Shown here: positions 47,781 through 56,839 of the stretch, piece by piece
How positions within the stretch are numbered: the stretch's first letter is position 1
Layout of the letters: each line of letters begins with the position of its first letter
NCBI RefSeq assembly: GCF_003201855.1
Contig: NZ_QJKI01000002.1
Location: 62,001-126,000, forward strand
Reading direction: 5' to 3'
DNA length: 64,000 bases
Source: Rivihabitans pingtungensis
GTDB taxonomy: Bacteria; Pseudomonadota; Gammaproteobacteria; Burkholderiales; Aquaspirillaceae
Translations under genes and position numbers: made by a program
Notes under the pieces: generated by a model
The model's input: the letters and a program-made list of their open reading frames with translations, nothing else
Told to the model about the DNA's origin: nothing
Databases searched by the model: none

Positions 47781-50700
47781 ATGAAACGCATGTTATTCAA
47801 TGCGACGCAGGCCGAAGAGCTGCGCGTCGCCATTGTCGATGGCCAGAAGCTGATCGACCTCGATATCGAAACCGTCGGCAAGGAGCAAAAAAAGGGCAAT
47901 ATCTACAAGGGCGTGATCACCCGCATCGAGCCCTCGCTGGAAGCCTGCTTTGTCGATTACGGCACCGAGCGTCATGGTTTTCTGCCGTTCAAGGAAGTCT
48001 CCCGCGCCTATTTCCGTCAGTTTGACGGCGGCGGCCGCCCGCGCATCCAGGATGTGCTGCGCGAAGGCCAGGAAATCATCGTCCAGGTAGAAAAAGACGA
48101 ACGCGGCAACAAAGGCGCGGCGCTGACCACCTACGTCAGCCTGGCCGGCCGTTATCTGGTGCTGATGCCCAATAACCCGCGTGGCGGCGGCGTGTCGCGC
48201 CGCATCGAAGGCGAAGAGCGCAACGAGCTGCGCGAGCTGCTGGCCCAGCTGGAAACCCCGGCCGGCATGAGCCTGATCGCCCGCACCGCCGGCATTGGCC
48301 GCTCGCTGGAAGAGCTGCAATGGGATTTGAACTACCTGCTGCAACTGTGGACCGCGATTGAAAGCGCCGCCGGCGCCCAGAATGCGCCGTTCCTGATCTT
48401 CCAGGAAGGCAGCCTGGTGATTCGCGCCATCCGCGATTACTTCCAGCCCGACATTGGCGAAATCCTCATCGACACCGAGGAAATCCACGCCCAGGCGCGT
48501 CAGTTCATGAGCCATGTCATGCCGGGCAACGTCAACCGCGTCAAGCTGTACAAAGACGACGTGCCGCTGTTCTCGCGCTTCCAGATCGAACACCAGATCG
48601 AAACCGCCTTCTCGCGCGCCGTCACCCTGCCGTCCGGCGGCGCCATCGTCATCGACCACACCGAAGCGCTGGTGTCGGTGGACGTCAACTCGGCGCGCGC
48701 CACCAAGGGCAGCGACATCGAAACTACCGCGCTGAACACCAACCTGGAAGCCGCCGACGAAATCGCCCGTCAGCTGCGTCTGCGCGACCTGGGCGGGTTG
48801 ATCGTGATCGATTTCATCGACATGGAAAACCCGAAAAACCAGCGCGAAGTAGAAAACCGCCTGCGCGAAGCGCTGAAAACCGACCGCGCCCGCGTGCAAA
48901 TGGGCAAGCTGTCGCGCTTTGGCCTGTTGGAGCTGTCGCGTCAGCGCCTGCAACCCAGCCTGGGCGAAAGCAGCCACATGCCCTGCCCGCGCTGTCATGG
49001 CACCGGCTTTATCCGTGGCATTGAGTCCTCCGCCCTGCATATCCTGCGCATCATTCAAGAAGAAGCGATGAAGGACAACACCTGCGCCGTGCACGCTCAG
49101 GTGCCGGTGGACGTGGCCACCTTCCTGCTGAACGAAAAGCGCGCGGATCTGTTCACCATCGAAGCGCGACTGAAGGTCAGCGTGGTGCTGATCCCCAATA
49201 TCCATCTGGAAACCCCGCACTACAAGATCGTGCGCCTGCGCGCCGACGATCTGCCGGAAGGCGAGGAGCCCAGCTACAAGATGGTGGAAACCCCCACCGA
49301 AGAAAACGGCTACGCCGGCGCCCAGCCGGAAAAAGCCAAACCCGAGCGCCAGCAGGCCGCCGTGCAAGGCATCACCCCGGCCCAGCCGGCGCCGGTGTCT
49401 GCCCGCGATCAAGAGCCGGCGCCCGCCCCGGTGGCGGCGCCTGCCGCCGCTGCCCCGGCGCCGAGCCCGGTGGCGGCAGCCCCGGCTCAGCCTGGCGTGA
49501 TGGCGCGTCTGGTGGGTTGGGTGAAATCGCTGTTCACTACTGAAGTTCCCGCCCCGGCCCCGGCGCCCGAGCCGGTCAAGCCGGCCGCTGCCAGCCCGCG
49601 CCGCGAAGGCAATGGCCAGCGCCGCGACCGTGACCGCCGCCCGCGCCCGCCGCGTGACGACAGCGCGCCGCGCCGCCGCGACGACAACCGCAACGAACGT
49701 GCCGAGCGCGACGCCGACGCCCCGCGTCCGGAACGCGAACCGCGCGCCCCGCGTGCCGAACGCCAGGAGCGCGCTGAGCGTCCTGAACGCGCCGAACGTG
49801 AGCCGCGTGAACAACGCGAACCGCGTGAGCCGCGCGAGCGCAGCGAACGCCCGGAACGCGGCGCCCGCCCCGAGCGTCAGGCCCTGCGCCATGAAATGCG
49901 CGAACGCGAAGAGCGCGAAGCCCGCGAGCAACAACAAGGCGAACGCCCGAACGCGGCCCCGGCCGATGCCGACGCGCCGCGCGCAGAACGCGCCGAGCGC
50001 CCGGAACGTCGCCGTCGTCAGCCTGAAGCCGCACCGGCAGCCGAAGCCGTCGAGACCGAACTGAAGGCCGCTGAAGCCGTGGCGCAAACCGCCGCTGCCC
50101 AGGACGAGCAAGCCGATGTCGCCCCGGCCGAAGGTGAAGCCCGTGAGCCGCGCAGCCGTCGCCGTCGTGGCCGTCGTGGTGGCGAACGCCGTCGTGATGA
50201 GGCTCAGGCGGATGGCAACCTTGAAGCCGCTGCCCCGCAGATTGACCCTGAAACCCAGCATGATGCCGTGCCGTCTGCTGCTGCCCCGGTTGCCGCTGCG
50301 GTTGCCGTAGCCGCTGCTGCGGTGGCGGTCGAAGTGGCCGCTGAGACGCCGCTTGCCTCTGTCGTGCAGGAGGCTGTTCCGGTGGCAGCGCCAGAGGCCG
50401 AGCAGGCTGCTGCGCCGGTAGCGGTGATTCCGGTGGCCGTGCCGACCCCGCTCGAACCCGTGGCGGTGGCAGCGTCTGCGCCTGTGGCTGTCGAGACTGT
50501 GCCGATGCCTGAGCCGATGCCTGAGCCGCAAGCGCAAGTCGTGGTGGACGAGCCGGTGCTTGCGCCCGCCGTATCTGCTCCGGTTGAGTTGCCGCCTGTG
50601 GCCGTCGCAGCGGTGGTGGAGGCTGTTGTGGTGGCAGATGCTGTGGCGGTCGAACCGGAAGTGGCTCCGGCAGAACATGCCGTCGCCAGCATCGAGCCGG

Positions 50701-51173
50701 TGGCCGTTCAGCCTGCTGTTGAGCCAGTCGCTGAGGTAGCCATGCCGGCCATGCCGGAACCGCTGGCAGCCCCGGTGAGCATCGCCGAAGCAATTGCGCT
50801 GGCTGAGCCGGTCAATGAGCCCGTCGCGGCTGAATCGTCGGTCGCCGAGCCAGTTTCCCCGGTCGCCGAGCCTGCCGTGGCCAGTGTCGAGCTGGGTGGG
50901 CTGGAGCTGGTGAGCACCCGTGTGGCTGAGCCGTTGGCTGTGATGGACGAAGTACAAGCACCGCGTCGCCGTCGTCGTGATGTGGCTGAATCGCCGGCGG
51001 CCGGCTCCGAGCAAGCTGCTTTGCAGCAGGTGGAAACGCTGAGTCTGCCTGGTCCCATTCTGGATCCAGCTGCCAGCCAGTCCATCTCGCAACCGTTGCG
51101 CCGTCGTGATCGTTTGGCCACGCTGTCTGGTGTCGAGGCGATGGATATGGTTCAGGTGCAAACCCGCGATTGA
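47781..51173 (+). CDS. rne: Ribonuclease E
   Basis: An 1130-residue endoribonuclease central to mRNA decay and rRNA/tRNA processing. The N-terminal catalytic half begins [30 protein letters not shown]. It has the S1 domain, the 5' sensor region, the catalytic metal ligands Asp301 (VDVNSARAT) and Asp344 (VIDFIDM), and the Zn-link cysteines 402 and 405 (CPRCHGTG). The second half is disordered: an Ala/Pro linker, a long Arg/Glu-rich RNA-binding block (about residues 600-790) and a Val/Ala/Pro/Glu-rich acidic block. It closes with a basic patch ([12 protein letters not shown]) and a short end motif. The tail sequence differs from E. coli, so degradosome partners are unknown. Confidence 0.97.
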   Translation: MKRMLFNATQAEELRVAIVDGQKLIDLDIETVGKEQKKGNIYKGVITRIEPSLEACFVDYGTERHGFLPFKEVSRAYFRQFDGGGRPRIQDVLREGQEIIVQVEKDERGNKGAALTTYVSLAGRYLVLMPNNPRGGGVSRRIEGEERNELRELLAQLETPAGMSLIARTAGIGRSLEELQWDLNYLLQLWTAIESAAGAQNAPFLIFQEGSLVIRAIRDYFQPDIGEILIDTEEIHAQARQFMSHVMPGNVNRVKLYKDDVPLFSRFQIEHQIETAFSRAVTLPSGGAIVIDHTEALVSVDVNSARATKGSDIETTALNTNLEAADEIARQLRLRDLGGLIVIDFIDMENPKNQREVENRLREALKTDRARVQMGKLSRFGLLELSRQRLQPSLGESSHMPCPRCHGTGFIRGIESSALHILRIIQEEAMKDNTCAVHAQVPVDVATFLLNEKRADLFTIEARLKVSVVLIPNIHLETPHYKIVRLRADDLPEGEEPSYKMVETPTEENGYAGAQPEKAKPERQQAAVQGITPAQPAPVSARDQEPAPAPVAAPAAAAPAPSPVAAAPAQPGVMARLVGWVKSLFTTEVPAPAPAPEPVKPAAASPRREGNGQRRDRDRRPRPPRDDSAPRRRDDNRNERAERDADAPRPEREPRAPRAERQERAERPERAEREPREQREPREPRERSERPERGARPERQALRHEMREREEREAREQQQGERPNAAPADADAPRAERAERPERRRRQPEAAPAAEAVETELKAAEAVAQTAAAQDEQADVAPAEGEAREPRSRRRRGRRGGERRRDEAQADGNLEAAAPQIDPETQHDAVPSAAAPVAAAVAVAAAAVAVEVAAETPLASVVQEAVPVAAPEAEQAAAPVAVIPVAVPTPLEPVAVAASAPVAVETVPMPEPMPEPQAQVVVDEPVLAPAVSAPVELPPVAVAAVVEAVVVADAVAVEPEVAPAEHAVASIEPVAVQPAVEPVAEVAMPAMPEPLAAPVSIAEAIALAEPVNEPVAAESSVAEPVSPVAEPAVASVELGGLELVSTRVAEPLAVMDEVQAPRRRRRDVAESPAAGSEQAALQQVETLSLPGPILDPAASQSISQPLRRRDRLATLSGVEAMDMVQVQTRD

Positions 51174-51183
51174 TCGCGCTCAC

Positions 51184-51215
51184 GGGGCGGTTGGATGTGC
51201 TTGTCCAACTGCCCC
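51184..51215. other. Hairpin after rne
   Basis: Arms GGGGCGGTTGGA and TCCAACTGCCCC with one G-T wobble and an eight-base loop, eleven bases after the rne stop. No T-run follows, so it may be a 3' stabiliser rather than a true rho-independent terminator. Confidence 0.5.
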
Positions 51216-51236
51216 GCTAAAAAGTGCAGAAAGTGC

Positions 51237-51265
51237 TTGACCTGGCTTTCTAAGATCGTTATTAT
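51237..51265 (+). promoter_or_regulatory. Promoter of tRNA-Asn
   Basis: TTGACC (51237-51242) and TATTAT (51260-51265), exactly 17 bases apart, 12 bases before the tRNA. A strong sigma-70 match. Confidence 0.8.
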
Positions 51266-51277
51266 CTCTTTCTCAAT

Positions 51278-51353
51278 TCCTCGATAGCTCAGTCGGTAGA
51301 GCGACGGACTGTTAATCCGCAGGTCCCTGGTTCGAGCCCAGGTCGAGGAGCCA
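51278..51353 (+). tRNA. tRNA-Asn (GTT)
   Basis: A 76-base tRNA with encoded CCA. Acceptor stem TCCTCGA pairs with TCGAGGA. The D-arm holds AGCTCAGTCGGTAGAGC, the anticodon loop CTGTTAATC gives GTT (Asn), and the T-arm holds GGTTCGAGCCC. It has its own promoter and terminator. Confidence 0.97.
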
Positions 51354-51361
51354 GATTCAGC

Positions 51362-51399
51362 AAAAAAGCCAGCACAGATGTGCTGGCTTTTTTGTTTTT
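51362..51399 (+). terminator. Terminator of tRNA-Asn
   Basis: Arms AAAAAAGCCAGCAC (51362-51375) and GTGCTGGCTTTTTT (51380-51393), loop AGAT, then GTTTTT. It begins nine bases after the tRNA. Confidence 0.93.
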
Positions 51400-51479
51400 G
51401 TGCACAAATTGCTGATGCTAAGTATTTTTGCGGATAGCCTCTGGTATATTCATGACATCTGTGTGATCCGGGAACCAAT

Positions 51480-51884
51480 ATGCGCGGTTTGTGGCGCGCT
51501 GTGCAGGCGTGTGGGGTGGTGGCGTTGCTGGCAGTGGCCGGTGTGGCGTGTGAGCAACGTAATCCGGTGTTTATCGGTATCTGGATGTGTGGCGATATGG
51601 AGCTGCAATTCAGTGGCGATGGGCGCTTTCGCTGGCGCAGCGTAGATGGCGATGAGTTGAACGGCAATTTTCATCTGGTGCGCGATGGTAGTGCTTATCG
51701 CATTGACTATCAGCCGGTGCGCTGGGCGGTGCAGGAAAAGCGTTATATTCCCACTCGCTATCCGGTAGATGGCTTTTATCTGAGTGCCACCCCGTCTGGT
51801 GAGGGTGATGACATGCTGGCCTGTCAGCGCAAGCGTGTGCGTGGTGCTGCGCGGGTGTTGTCCTGGCTGGACGAAGGGCCCTGA
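51480..51884 (+). CDS. Unknown small exported protein
   Basis: I do not recognise the family. It is a 134-residue protein with a hydrophobic N-terminus (ACGVVALLAVAGVAC) that could be a signal peptide or a weak lipobox ending at Cys. The mature part reads like a small beta-rich domain of the kind that measures deviation from a baseline: GIWMCGDMELQFSGDGRFRWRSVDGDELNGNFHLVRDG. GGGAA lies upstream of the ATG. It sits alone between tRNA genes. Its codon use is a little less GC-biased than its neighbours. Confidence 0.65.
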   Translation: MRGLWRAVQACGVVALLAVAGVACEQRNPVFIGIWMCGDMELQFSGDGRFRWRSVDGDELNGNFHLVRDGSAYRIDYQPVRWAVQEKRYIPTRYPVDGFYLSATPSGEGDDMLACQRKRVRGAARVLSWLDEGP

Positions 51885-51932
51885 GTGGATTGGTGTTTTT
51901 TGGGGTTTGCTGTTTTGGTTTGGTTTGAATGC

Positions 51933-51962
51933 AAAAAAGCCCAGTCTGTTGACTGGGCTTTT
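51933..51962 (-). terminator. Terminator of the tRNA-Pro-Arg-His transcript
   Basis: Arms AAAAAAGCCCAGTC (51933-51946) and GACTGGGCTTTT (51951-51962), loop TGTT. On the minus strand it comes seven bases after tRNA-His and ends in six Ts. It can also stop the small gene on the plus strand. Confidence 0.9.
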
Positions 51963-51968
51963 AATGCT

Positions 51969-52045
51969 TGGGGTGGATGATGGGACTCGAACCCACGACA
52001 GCCGGAATCACAATCCGGGACTCTACCAACTGAGCTACACCCACC
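51969..52045 (-). tRNA. tRNA-His (GTG)
   Basis: A 77-base tRNA with CCA. Anticodon loop GATTGTGATTC gives GTG (His). It has the extra 5' G characteristic of tRNA-His and the T-arm GGTTCGAGTCC. It is the last of three tRNAs on the minus strand. Confidence 0.97.
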
Positions 52046-52106
52046 GCTGAAACCATAATGATCTTGCTGAATACAGTGCAAAATCAGAAAAACTGTCTTG
52101 TTTGAC

Positions 52107-52183
52107 TGGCGCGCCCGACAGGAATCGAACCTGTAACCGCCGGCTTAGAAGGCCGATGCTCTATCCGGTTGAGCTACGGGCGC
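52107..52183 (-). tRNA. tRNA-Arg (TCT)
   Basis: A 77-base tRNA with CCA. Acceptor GCGCCCG pairs with CGGGCGC, and the anticodon loop CCTTCTAAG gives TCT (Arg, AGA codons). It is the middle gene of the minus-strand tRNA cluster. Confidence 0.97.
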
Positions 52184-52201
52184 TCAACTGTCGGTTGCAA
52201 C

Positions 52202-52279
52202 TGGTCGGGGTGGTGGGATTCGAACTCACGACCCCCTGATCCCAAATCAGGTGCGCTAACCAGGCTGCGCTACACCCCG
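52202..52279 (-). tRNA. tRNA-Pro (TGG)
   Basis: A 78-base tRNA with CCA. It opens CGGGGTGTAGCGCAG, the anticodon loop GATTTGGGATC gives TGG (Pro), and the T-arm is GTTCGAATCCC. It is first in the minus-strand cluster; the Pro-Arg-His grouping resembles the hisR-type cluster of other proteobacteria. Confidence 0.97.
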
Positions 52280-52293
52280 AACAAGAGAACAGG

Positions 52294-52322
52294 ACTATAC
52301 CCAGGCTTTGGAAGGCTGTCAA
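52294..52322 (-). promoter_or_regulatory. Promoter of the tRNA-Pro-Arg-His cluster
   Basis: Minus-strand TTGACA (52317-52322) and TATAGT (52294-52299), 17 bases apart, 15 bases before tRNA-Pro. A near-consensus sigma-70 promoter, as usual for stable RNA. Confidence 0.85.
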
Positions 52323-52487
52323 GCTTTGACTTGATAAAATCGCTCAGCCAGTCATTTGCGTTGAGCGCAGCGCCTGGCGTGTCAGCATTTGCCGGGTGCG
52401 TGGCGGTCAATGGTTGAGCCGTGCAGGCCAACAATGCGAAAATCCCGGTTTTGTTTACGAACATCTTGACTGGAAAGACCCAACACC

Positions 52488-53339
52488 ATGGCGGCTCAGC
52501 TTATTGACGGCAAAACCATTTCCGAAGCCCTGCTCAACCGTGTCAAAGCCGGCGTGGACGCCCGGCTGGCCGAGGGCCGTCGCGCGCCTGCGCTGGCCGT
52601 GGTGCTGGTGGGCAATAACCCGGCCTCGGAAATCTATGTGCGCAACAAAAAGCGCTCGTGCGAAAAAGTCGGCATCCGCTCGGTGGCGTTTGATCTGCCG
52701 GCCAGCACCACTCAGGCTGAACTGCTGGCCATTGTTGACCAGGTCAACGCCGACCCGGAAATCGACGGCATTCTGGTGCAATTGCCGCTGCCGGCGCATA
52801 TCGACGCCGATGCGGTGATTGAGCGCATCGACCCGAAAAAAGACGTGGACGGCTTTCACCCCTACAACATCGGCCGCCTGGCGCTGAAAATGCCGCTGCT
52901 GCGCCCGTGCACCCCGCGCGGGGTGATGACCATGCTGGAAATGTCCGGCATCGACCCCAAGGGCAAGCACGCGGTGATCATTGGCGCTTCCAATATTGTC
53001 GGCCGACCGATGGCGCTGGAGCTGTTGCTGGCGCGCGCCACCGTCACCGTCTGCCACAGCGCCACTGCTGATCTGGCCGCCGAAGTGCGTCGCGCCGATA
53101 TCGTGGTGGCGGCAGTGGGCAAGCCGGGCTTTGTGCCGGGCGACTGGATCAAGGAAGGCGCCGTGGTGGTGGATGTGGGCATCAACCGTCTGCCGGATGG
53201 CAAGGTGGTGGGCGATGTGGACTTTGCCGCCGCCAGCGAGCGCGCCAGCTGGATCACCCCGGTGCCGGGCGGCGTGGGCCTGATGACGGTGGCCACCCTG
53301 CTGCAAAACACCCTGGACTCGGCCAATCTGCACGCCTGA
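52488..53339 (+). CDS. folD: Methylenetetrahydrofolate dehydrogenase/cyclohydrolase
   Basis: A 283-residue bifunctional enzyme of one-carbon metabolism that interconverts 5,10-methylene-, methenyl- and 10-formyl-tetrahydrofolate with NADP. It has the conserved [25 protein letters not shown] (with the catalytic Lys), [32 protein letters not shown] and the cofactor site [22 protein letters not shown]. The end [20 protein letters not shown] appears here as [20 protein letters not shown]. purU, acting on the 10-formyl product, follows 38 bases later. Confidence 0.98.
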   Translation: MAAQLIDGKTISEALLNRVKAGVDARLAEGRRAPALAVVLVGNNPASEIYVRNKKRSCEKVGIRSVAFDLPASTTQAELLAIVDQVNADPEIDGILVQLPLPAHIDADAVIERIDPKKDVDGFHPYNIGRLALKMPLLRPCTPRGVMTMLEMSGIDPKGKHAVIIGASNIVGRPMALELLLARATVTVCHSATADLAAEVRRADIVVAAVGKPGFVPGDWIKEGAVVVDVGINRLPDGKVVGDVDFAAASERASWITPVPGGVGLMTVATLLQNTLDSANLHA

Positions 53340-53377
53340 GCCGTTTTTTGACCGATTGCTGACGAAAAACCTAAATC

Positions 53378-54238
53378 ATGTCCGAGCGCAACTCCGCAAC
53401 CCTGCTGATCAGTTGTCCTGACCGCAAGGGGCTGGTGGCCACCATCGCCAACTTTTTGATGGCCTACAACGCCAACATCCTGCACGCCGACCAGCACCAG
53501 GATTCCAGCGAAAACCTGTTTCTGATGCGCGTCGAATGGGACCTGAGCGGCTTTACCCTGCCGATGGAAAACTTCGCCGCCGCGTTTCAGCCGATTGCCG
53601 ACGAAAACCAGATGACCTGGCGGGTCACCCTGTCCAGCAAAAAGCCGCGCATGGCGCTGTTTGTCTCCAAATACGAACACTGCCTGGTGGACCTGATGCA
53701 CCGCTGGCGCATTGGCGAACTGAACTGCGACATCGCCCTGGTGATTTCCAACCACGAAGACTGCCGCCGCCTAGTGGAATTCAACGGCATTCCCTTCCAT
53801 GTCGTGCCGGTCACCCGTGACAACAAAGCCGAAATGGAAGCCCGCCAGTGGGCGCTGCTGGAAGAAGCCCAGGTGGATTTCATCGTGCTGGCGCGCTATA
53901 TGCAAGTGCTGTCGCCGTCCTTTGTCGAGCGCTATCCGAGCCGGGTGATCAATATCCATCACTCCTTCCTGCCCGCGTTTGACGGCGCCAAGCCCTATCA
54001 CCGCGCCTTTGCCCGTGGCGTGAAGCTGATTGGCGCCACCAGCCACTACGTCACCGAAGTGCTGGACGACGGCCCGATCATCGAGCAGGAAGTCACCCGC
54101 ATCTCGCACCGCGACGACGTGGAAGACCTGGTGCAAAAAGGCCGCGACCTGGAAAAAGTCGTGTTGTCGCGCGCCGTGCGCTGGCATATCGAAAACCGCA
54201 TCCTGGCCTACGCCAACAAAACCGTTATCTTCGACTGA
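53378..54238 (+). CDS. purU: Formyltetrahydrofolate deformylase
   Basis: A 286-residue enzyme that hydrolyses 10-formyl-THF to formate and THF, balancing the folate pool and supplying formate. An N-terminal ACT domain (LLISCPDRKGLVATIANFLMAYNANILHADQHQD) senses regulators such as Met/Gly. The formyltransferase domain has FIVLARYMQVLSPSFVERYPSRVINIHHSFLPAFDGAKPYHRAFARGVKLIGATSHYVTE with the catalytic Asn/His/Asp set. It pairs naturally with folD just upstream. Confidence 0.97.
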   Translation: MSERNSATLLISCPDRKGLVATIANFLMAYNANILHADQHQDSSENLFLMRVEWDLSGFTLPMENFAAAFQPIADENQMTWRVTLSSKKPRMALFVSKYEHCLVDLMHRWRIGELNCDIALVISNHEDCRRLVEFNGIPFHVVPVTRDNKAEMEARQWALLEEAQVDFIVLARYMQVLSPSFVERYPSRVINIHHSFLPAFDGAKPYHRAFARGVKLIGATSHYVTEVLDDGPIIEQEVTRISHRDDVEDLVQKGRDLEKVVLSRAVRWHIENRILAYANKTVIFD

Positions 54239-54290
54239 CCCCGCCCCACGTCCGCCGCGCACGCGGCGGACGCCTGCCTGAGACTCTTCC

Positions 54291-54833
54291 ATGCGCCTGA
54301 TTGACGATTTGATCGAGCTGGCCTGCCTGCGCGCCCGCCCGCTGGCTGAATACCGCCATCCGGCCTGGCAGTTGCTGTGCGCCTTATTGATTTTGTCGGT
54401 GATCAACAGCGCCAGCGCAGAAAATTTTACCGGCCCCTTGCCGGCGCGGCTGGGGTTTTTTGCCGTGTTTGCGCTGCTGGAAAGTGTGCTGGTCACCGCC
54501 GTGCTGACGTTATGGCTGCGGCTGAGCGGCTGGCGCGAGCGGGATTCACTGTGGCCGCTGGTGGTGCTGTCCAGTGGCGTGCAGGCGCTGGAGCCGCTGA
54601 CCAGCTGGCTGGGCGAGGCCGCCGGGCAAACGCTCAGCGGACTCTTGGCGGTGTATTCGATATTGGTGCTGGTGTTGGGTGTGGCGCGCGCCACCGGCAT
54701 GCCCGCCTGGCGGGTGGCCGCCGGCGTAGTGATGTTCCTGCCGCTGGGCGCTATGCTGTTGGCGGTGATGCTGGGCGCGGCGGCGGATATGGGTTGGGTG
54801 ACGCTGCCGGTGGCGCCTGCTGACGCGAATTAG
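54291..54833 (+). CDS. Unknown integral membrane protein
   Basis: A 180-residue protein with about five hydrophobic helices, starting at LLCALLILSVINSA, ARLGFFAVFALLESVLVTAVLTLWLRL, SLWPLVVLSSGVQAL and the later GLLAVYSILVLVLGVARATGMPAWRVAAGVVMFLPLGAMLLAVMLG. The layout is Yip1-like, but I do not claim the family. It follows purU by 52 bases on the same strand. Its TAG stop is part of repeat copy 6. Confidence 0.75.
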   Translation: MRLIDDLIELACLRARPLAEYRHPAWQLLCALLILSVINSASAENFTGPLPARLGFFAVFALLESVLVTAVLTLWLRLSGWRERDSLWPLVVLSSGVQALEPLTSWLGEAAGQTLSGLLAVYSILVLVLGVARATGMPAWRVAAGVVMFLPLGAMLLAVMLGAAADMGWVTLPVAPADAN

Positions 54834-54968
54834 AGCCGCTCACAAAACCCTCCTGGCTTTGTTGTACGGCCTTGGCGCGCTACCCGCGCTGTCTGCGATT
54901 CTGGCGGACGGTGCAAGGCGTATGGCCAAACCGCGCGACAACACCAGGCGGGTTGGGTGAGCGGTGCT
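54832..54968. repeat. Palindromic intergenic repeat, copy 6 (head orientation +)
   Basis: About 137 bp, the longest copy. It begins AGAGCCGCTCACAAAACCCT inside the TAG stop of the membrane-protein gene and ends near GGCGGGTTGGGTGAGCGGTG. CTCCTGGC and ACACCAGGCGGG arms pair, but the middle has an insertion (around 54900-54945) relative to other copies. From 54969 to 55245 I see no gene; the sequence is AT-richer than average. Confidence 0.75.
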
Positions 54969-55245
54969 TGCCAATGCATCAAGCCAAATCGAGATATGAA
55001 CATGGGCTGTGCGCTCGTGAGCTATTGCTGACGGTAATTTGAACGACAAAGTCGATGCAGGCAGCGTCACTGGGCTGGTGGGCTGCCCGCGAAGAGATCA
55101 GCAAGGGATGCGCTGAAAAAAGTGACTTCTGAAGGAGTGGTGGCTTAATTTTTTGATTTTGCGGTATTTTTTATGGGTGCGATTTTTCTGAATGGCTCAG
55201 TGCATCCCAAGCGTACTGGCCGATTGGCAAAACACGTAAAGTGCA

Positions 55246-55827
55246 TCACGCCCGACGATTAAAAGCATGCTCTTCTTCGTGAATTTCTCTCATGGTCGGC
55301 GCCGGCTTGTTGTAGTCGTAATAACTGGCCACCGCGCGGCTGCCCAGGGCAGCGGCAACGCCATTGCGCATGGCGGCACGGTATTCATGCTCACTTAAAC
55401 CTTTGGCGGATGCGGCCAAAGCAGATAGGTCGATATTGGCATGTGAATAGGCTGAGCCATCCTTATACACCACCGCCAAGATATTGCCCGCCGGGCCACG
55501 GAAAATACTGTCAGCCTGCATTTGCAGTTGCTTTTCAAGCTCGGCCGCAGAGGGGCGATGCTCTCTGGTTTCCGGTCCAAATAATTCCATTTTTTTTGCA
55601 AATGCCTCTTGCGCTTTTTCACCTTTCAGCCCGGTCATTGCTTCCGCGAGCGCTTGAGTGCCATACTGAACCATTTCGGCAAACCTTGGATCAGCAGAAA
55701 ATGGCTCACCTACCTGGACTTGGGTGCTGTAGGACGCAAGTGGGTAATTTTCTGCTTCGCTACTGGATTTGTTGCTTGGCTTACTACTGAGGGGCAACAC
55801 AACCGAAGTACTGGTGTTGACTCGCAT
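55246..55827 (-). CDS. Unknown protein in accessory patch
   Basis: I do not recognise it. It is a 193-residue soluble protein with a Ser-rich N-terminus (STSVVLPLSSKPSNKSSSE). The helical middle contains MVQYGTQALAEAMTGLKGEKAQEAFAKKMELFG and ELEKQLQMQADSIFRG. The C-terminal part includes AVVYKDGSAYSHANIDLSALAASAKGLSEHEYRAAMRNGVAAAL and ends REIHEEEHAFNRRA. No signal peptide or membrane segment is seen. TGGAGG lies just before the ATG. Its GC content is lower than that of the surrounding housekeeping genes. It is next to an RTX gene on the same strand and within a segment bracketed by two palindromic repeats, which suggests acquisition. Confidence 0.65.
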   Translation of the reverse strand: MRVNTSTSVVLPLSSKPSNKSSSEAENYPLASYSTQVQVGEPFSADPRFAEMVQYGTQALAEAMTGLKGEKAQEAFAKKMELFGPETREHRPSAAELEKQLQMQADSIFRGPAGNILAVVYKDGSAYSHANIDLSALAASAKGLSEHEYRAAMRNGVAAALGSRAVASYYDYNKPAPTMREIHEEEHAFNRRA

Positions 55828-55900
55828 ATGGCCTCCATGACGTCAATGTATTTAAACGTGCAGGCAGCGCCAAGAAATGCTGAGCTGCCTGCAATGATAT

Positions 55901-56533
55901 TTAAACTATGCCAAAGTACCCAGACAGACTGATCGCTCTATCCTGGGTCTGTAAATTTTCAATGGTATAAATTCCACCCAGGAAAAAGTTTGAGATGACC
56001 ACCCCCTCGGTGATCTGACCATCACTGGCATCGGCTACACTGCTGATCCACAAATCATTTGCTTGCCGTAAAGGAATCAGTTGGTCAAGTGTCGCATTGG
56101 GGATATATAGCCAGTCGATTCCGCCACCATAACCAGGGGTGTAGCTGGCAGTCACACCATCATTGATGGTGTCCTGGCCGTTGCCATAGCCAATGTATTG
56201 CACATAGATATCATCACCAAAGCCGCCCAGCAGGGCATCGGAGCCACCTTCGCCAATCAGCACGTCGTTGCCATCACCGCCATGCAGCAGGTCGTTGCCA
56301 ACGCCGCCTTTTAGCGTGTCGTTGCCGGCCCAGCCCAACAACGCATCGTCGCCGCCATTGCCAAACAACTGATCATTGCCCGCACCGCCATGGATGAAGT
56401 CCACATAGCTGCTGCCGTACACGATGTCGTCGCCACCGAGGGCGTCGTAGCTGTGTGCGGTTTCACCGGGGTTCATCGGCAGAGAATTCATGTAAAAGAT
56501 GTCATTTCCTTCAGAGCCGGTTTTGCTTGCCAT
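55901..56533 (-). CDS. Small RTX (calcium-binding nonapeptide) protein
   Basis: A 210-residue protein with seven consecutive GGxGxDxLx-type nonapeptides at about residues 49-110 (GGAGNDQLF, GNGGDDALL, GWAGNDTLK, GGVGNDLLH, GGDGNDVLI, GEGGSDALL, GGFGDDIYV). These form a calcium-binding beta-roll. The C-terminal 90 residues resemble the segment that follows RTX blocks in haemolysin-type proteins (YGNGQDTINDG, then DQLIPLRQANDLWIS and VISNFFLGGIYTIENLQ). Type I secretion is likely for the class, but there is no transporter gene nearby and no enzyme domain, so its role is unknown. The ATG at 56533 has AGGAA upstream; the open frame runs on to 56749 without support. The gene is AT-richer than its neighbours. 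Confidence 0.85.
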   Translation of the reverse strand: MASKTGSEGNDIFYMNSLPMNPGETAHSYDALGGDDIVYGSSYVDFIHGGAGNDQLFGNGGDDALLGWAGNDTLKGGVGNDLLHGGDGNDVLIGEGGSDALLGGFGDDIYVQYIGYGNGQDTINDGVTASYTPGYGGGIDWLYIPNATLDQLIPLRQANDLWISSVADASDGQITEGVVISNFFLGGIYTIENLQTQDRAISLSGYFGIV

Positions 56534-56722
56534 GTTATTTCCTGGTTTTGGTTGATCTGAGTGGATTATGCTAACCACCTTGCTAATCCCAATCAATTCG
56601 GGAAAATACCATGGTAATAATACGCAATGTGCGTGCTGGGGCTGTGCTGGTGGGGGGGTGAGTCGCGAGGCGGTGAGGCCGCCCTTGGGGCGGTGGCTTC
56701 TGCTTCCTAAAGAGCCGCGCTT

Positions 56723-56839
56723 AGAGTTGCTAACAAAACCCCAGCGCAACGCGCCTGGCTAGGCGCCCGACCGCAGACAGTACAAGGAAGTACGGCAAGG
56801 TCGGGTAACAACGCCAGGAGGGTTTTGTGAGCGGCGCTT
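56723..56839. repeat. Palindromic intergenic repeat, copy 7 (head orientation -)
   Basis: A 117-bp copy with left end AGAGTTGCTAACAAAACCCC and right end GGGTTTTGTGAGCGGCGCTT. Its core is ACCGCAGACAGTAC and AGTACGGCAAGGTCGGG, as in copies 2 and 3. The inner arms CCCGACC and GGTCGGG pair fully. The right end lies on the TAA stop of the nnrS gene (56838-56840, minus strand), and TA flanks both sides. Between 56534 and 56722, upstream of the RTX gene, I see no other feature. Confidence 0.88.

Noticed and set aside
47793..51161. An 1122-codon minus-strand open frame
   Set aside because: Antisense of RNase E; long only because GC-rich codons leave few stops on the opposite strand.
51278..52279. 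Integration of an element at one of the tRNA genes
   Set aside because: I saw no duplicated tRNA 3' end, no integrase and no foreign gene block beside the four tRNAs; only one small unknown gene lies among them.
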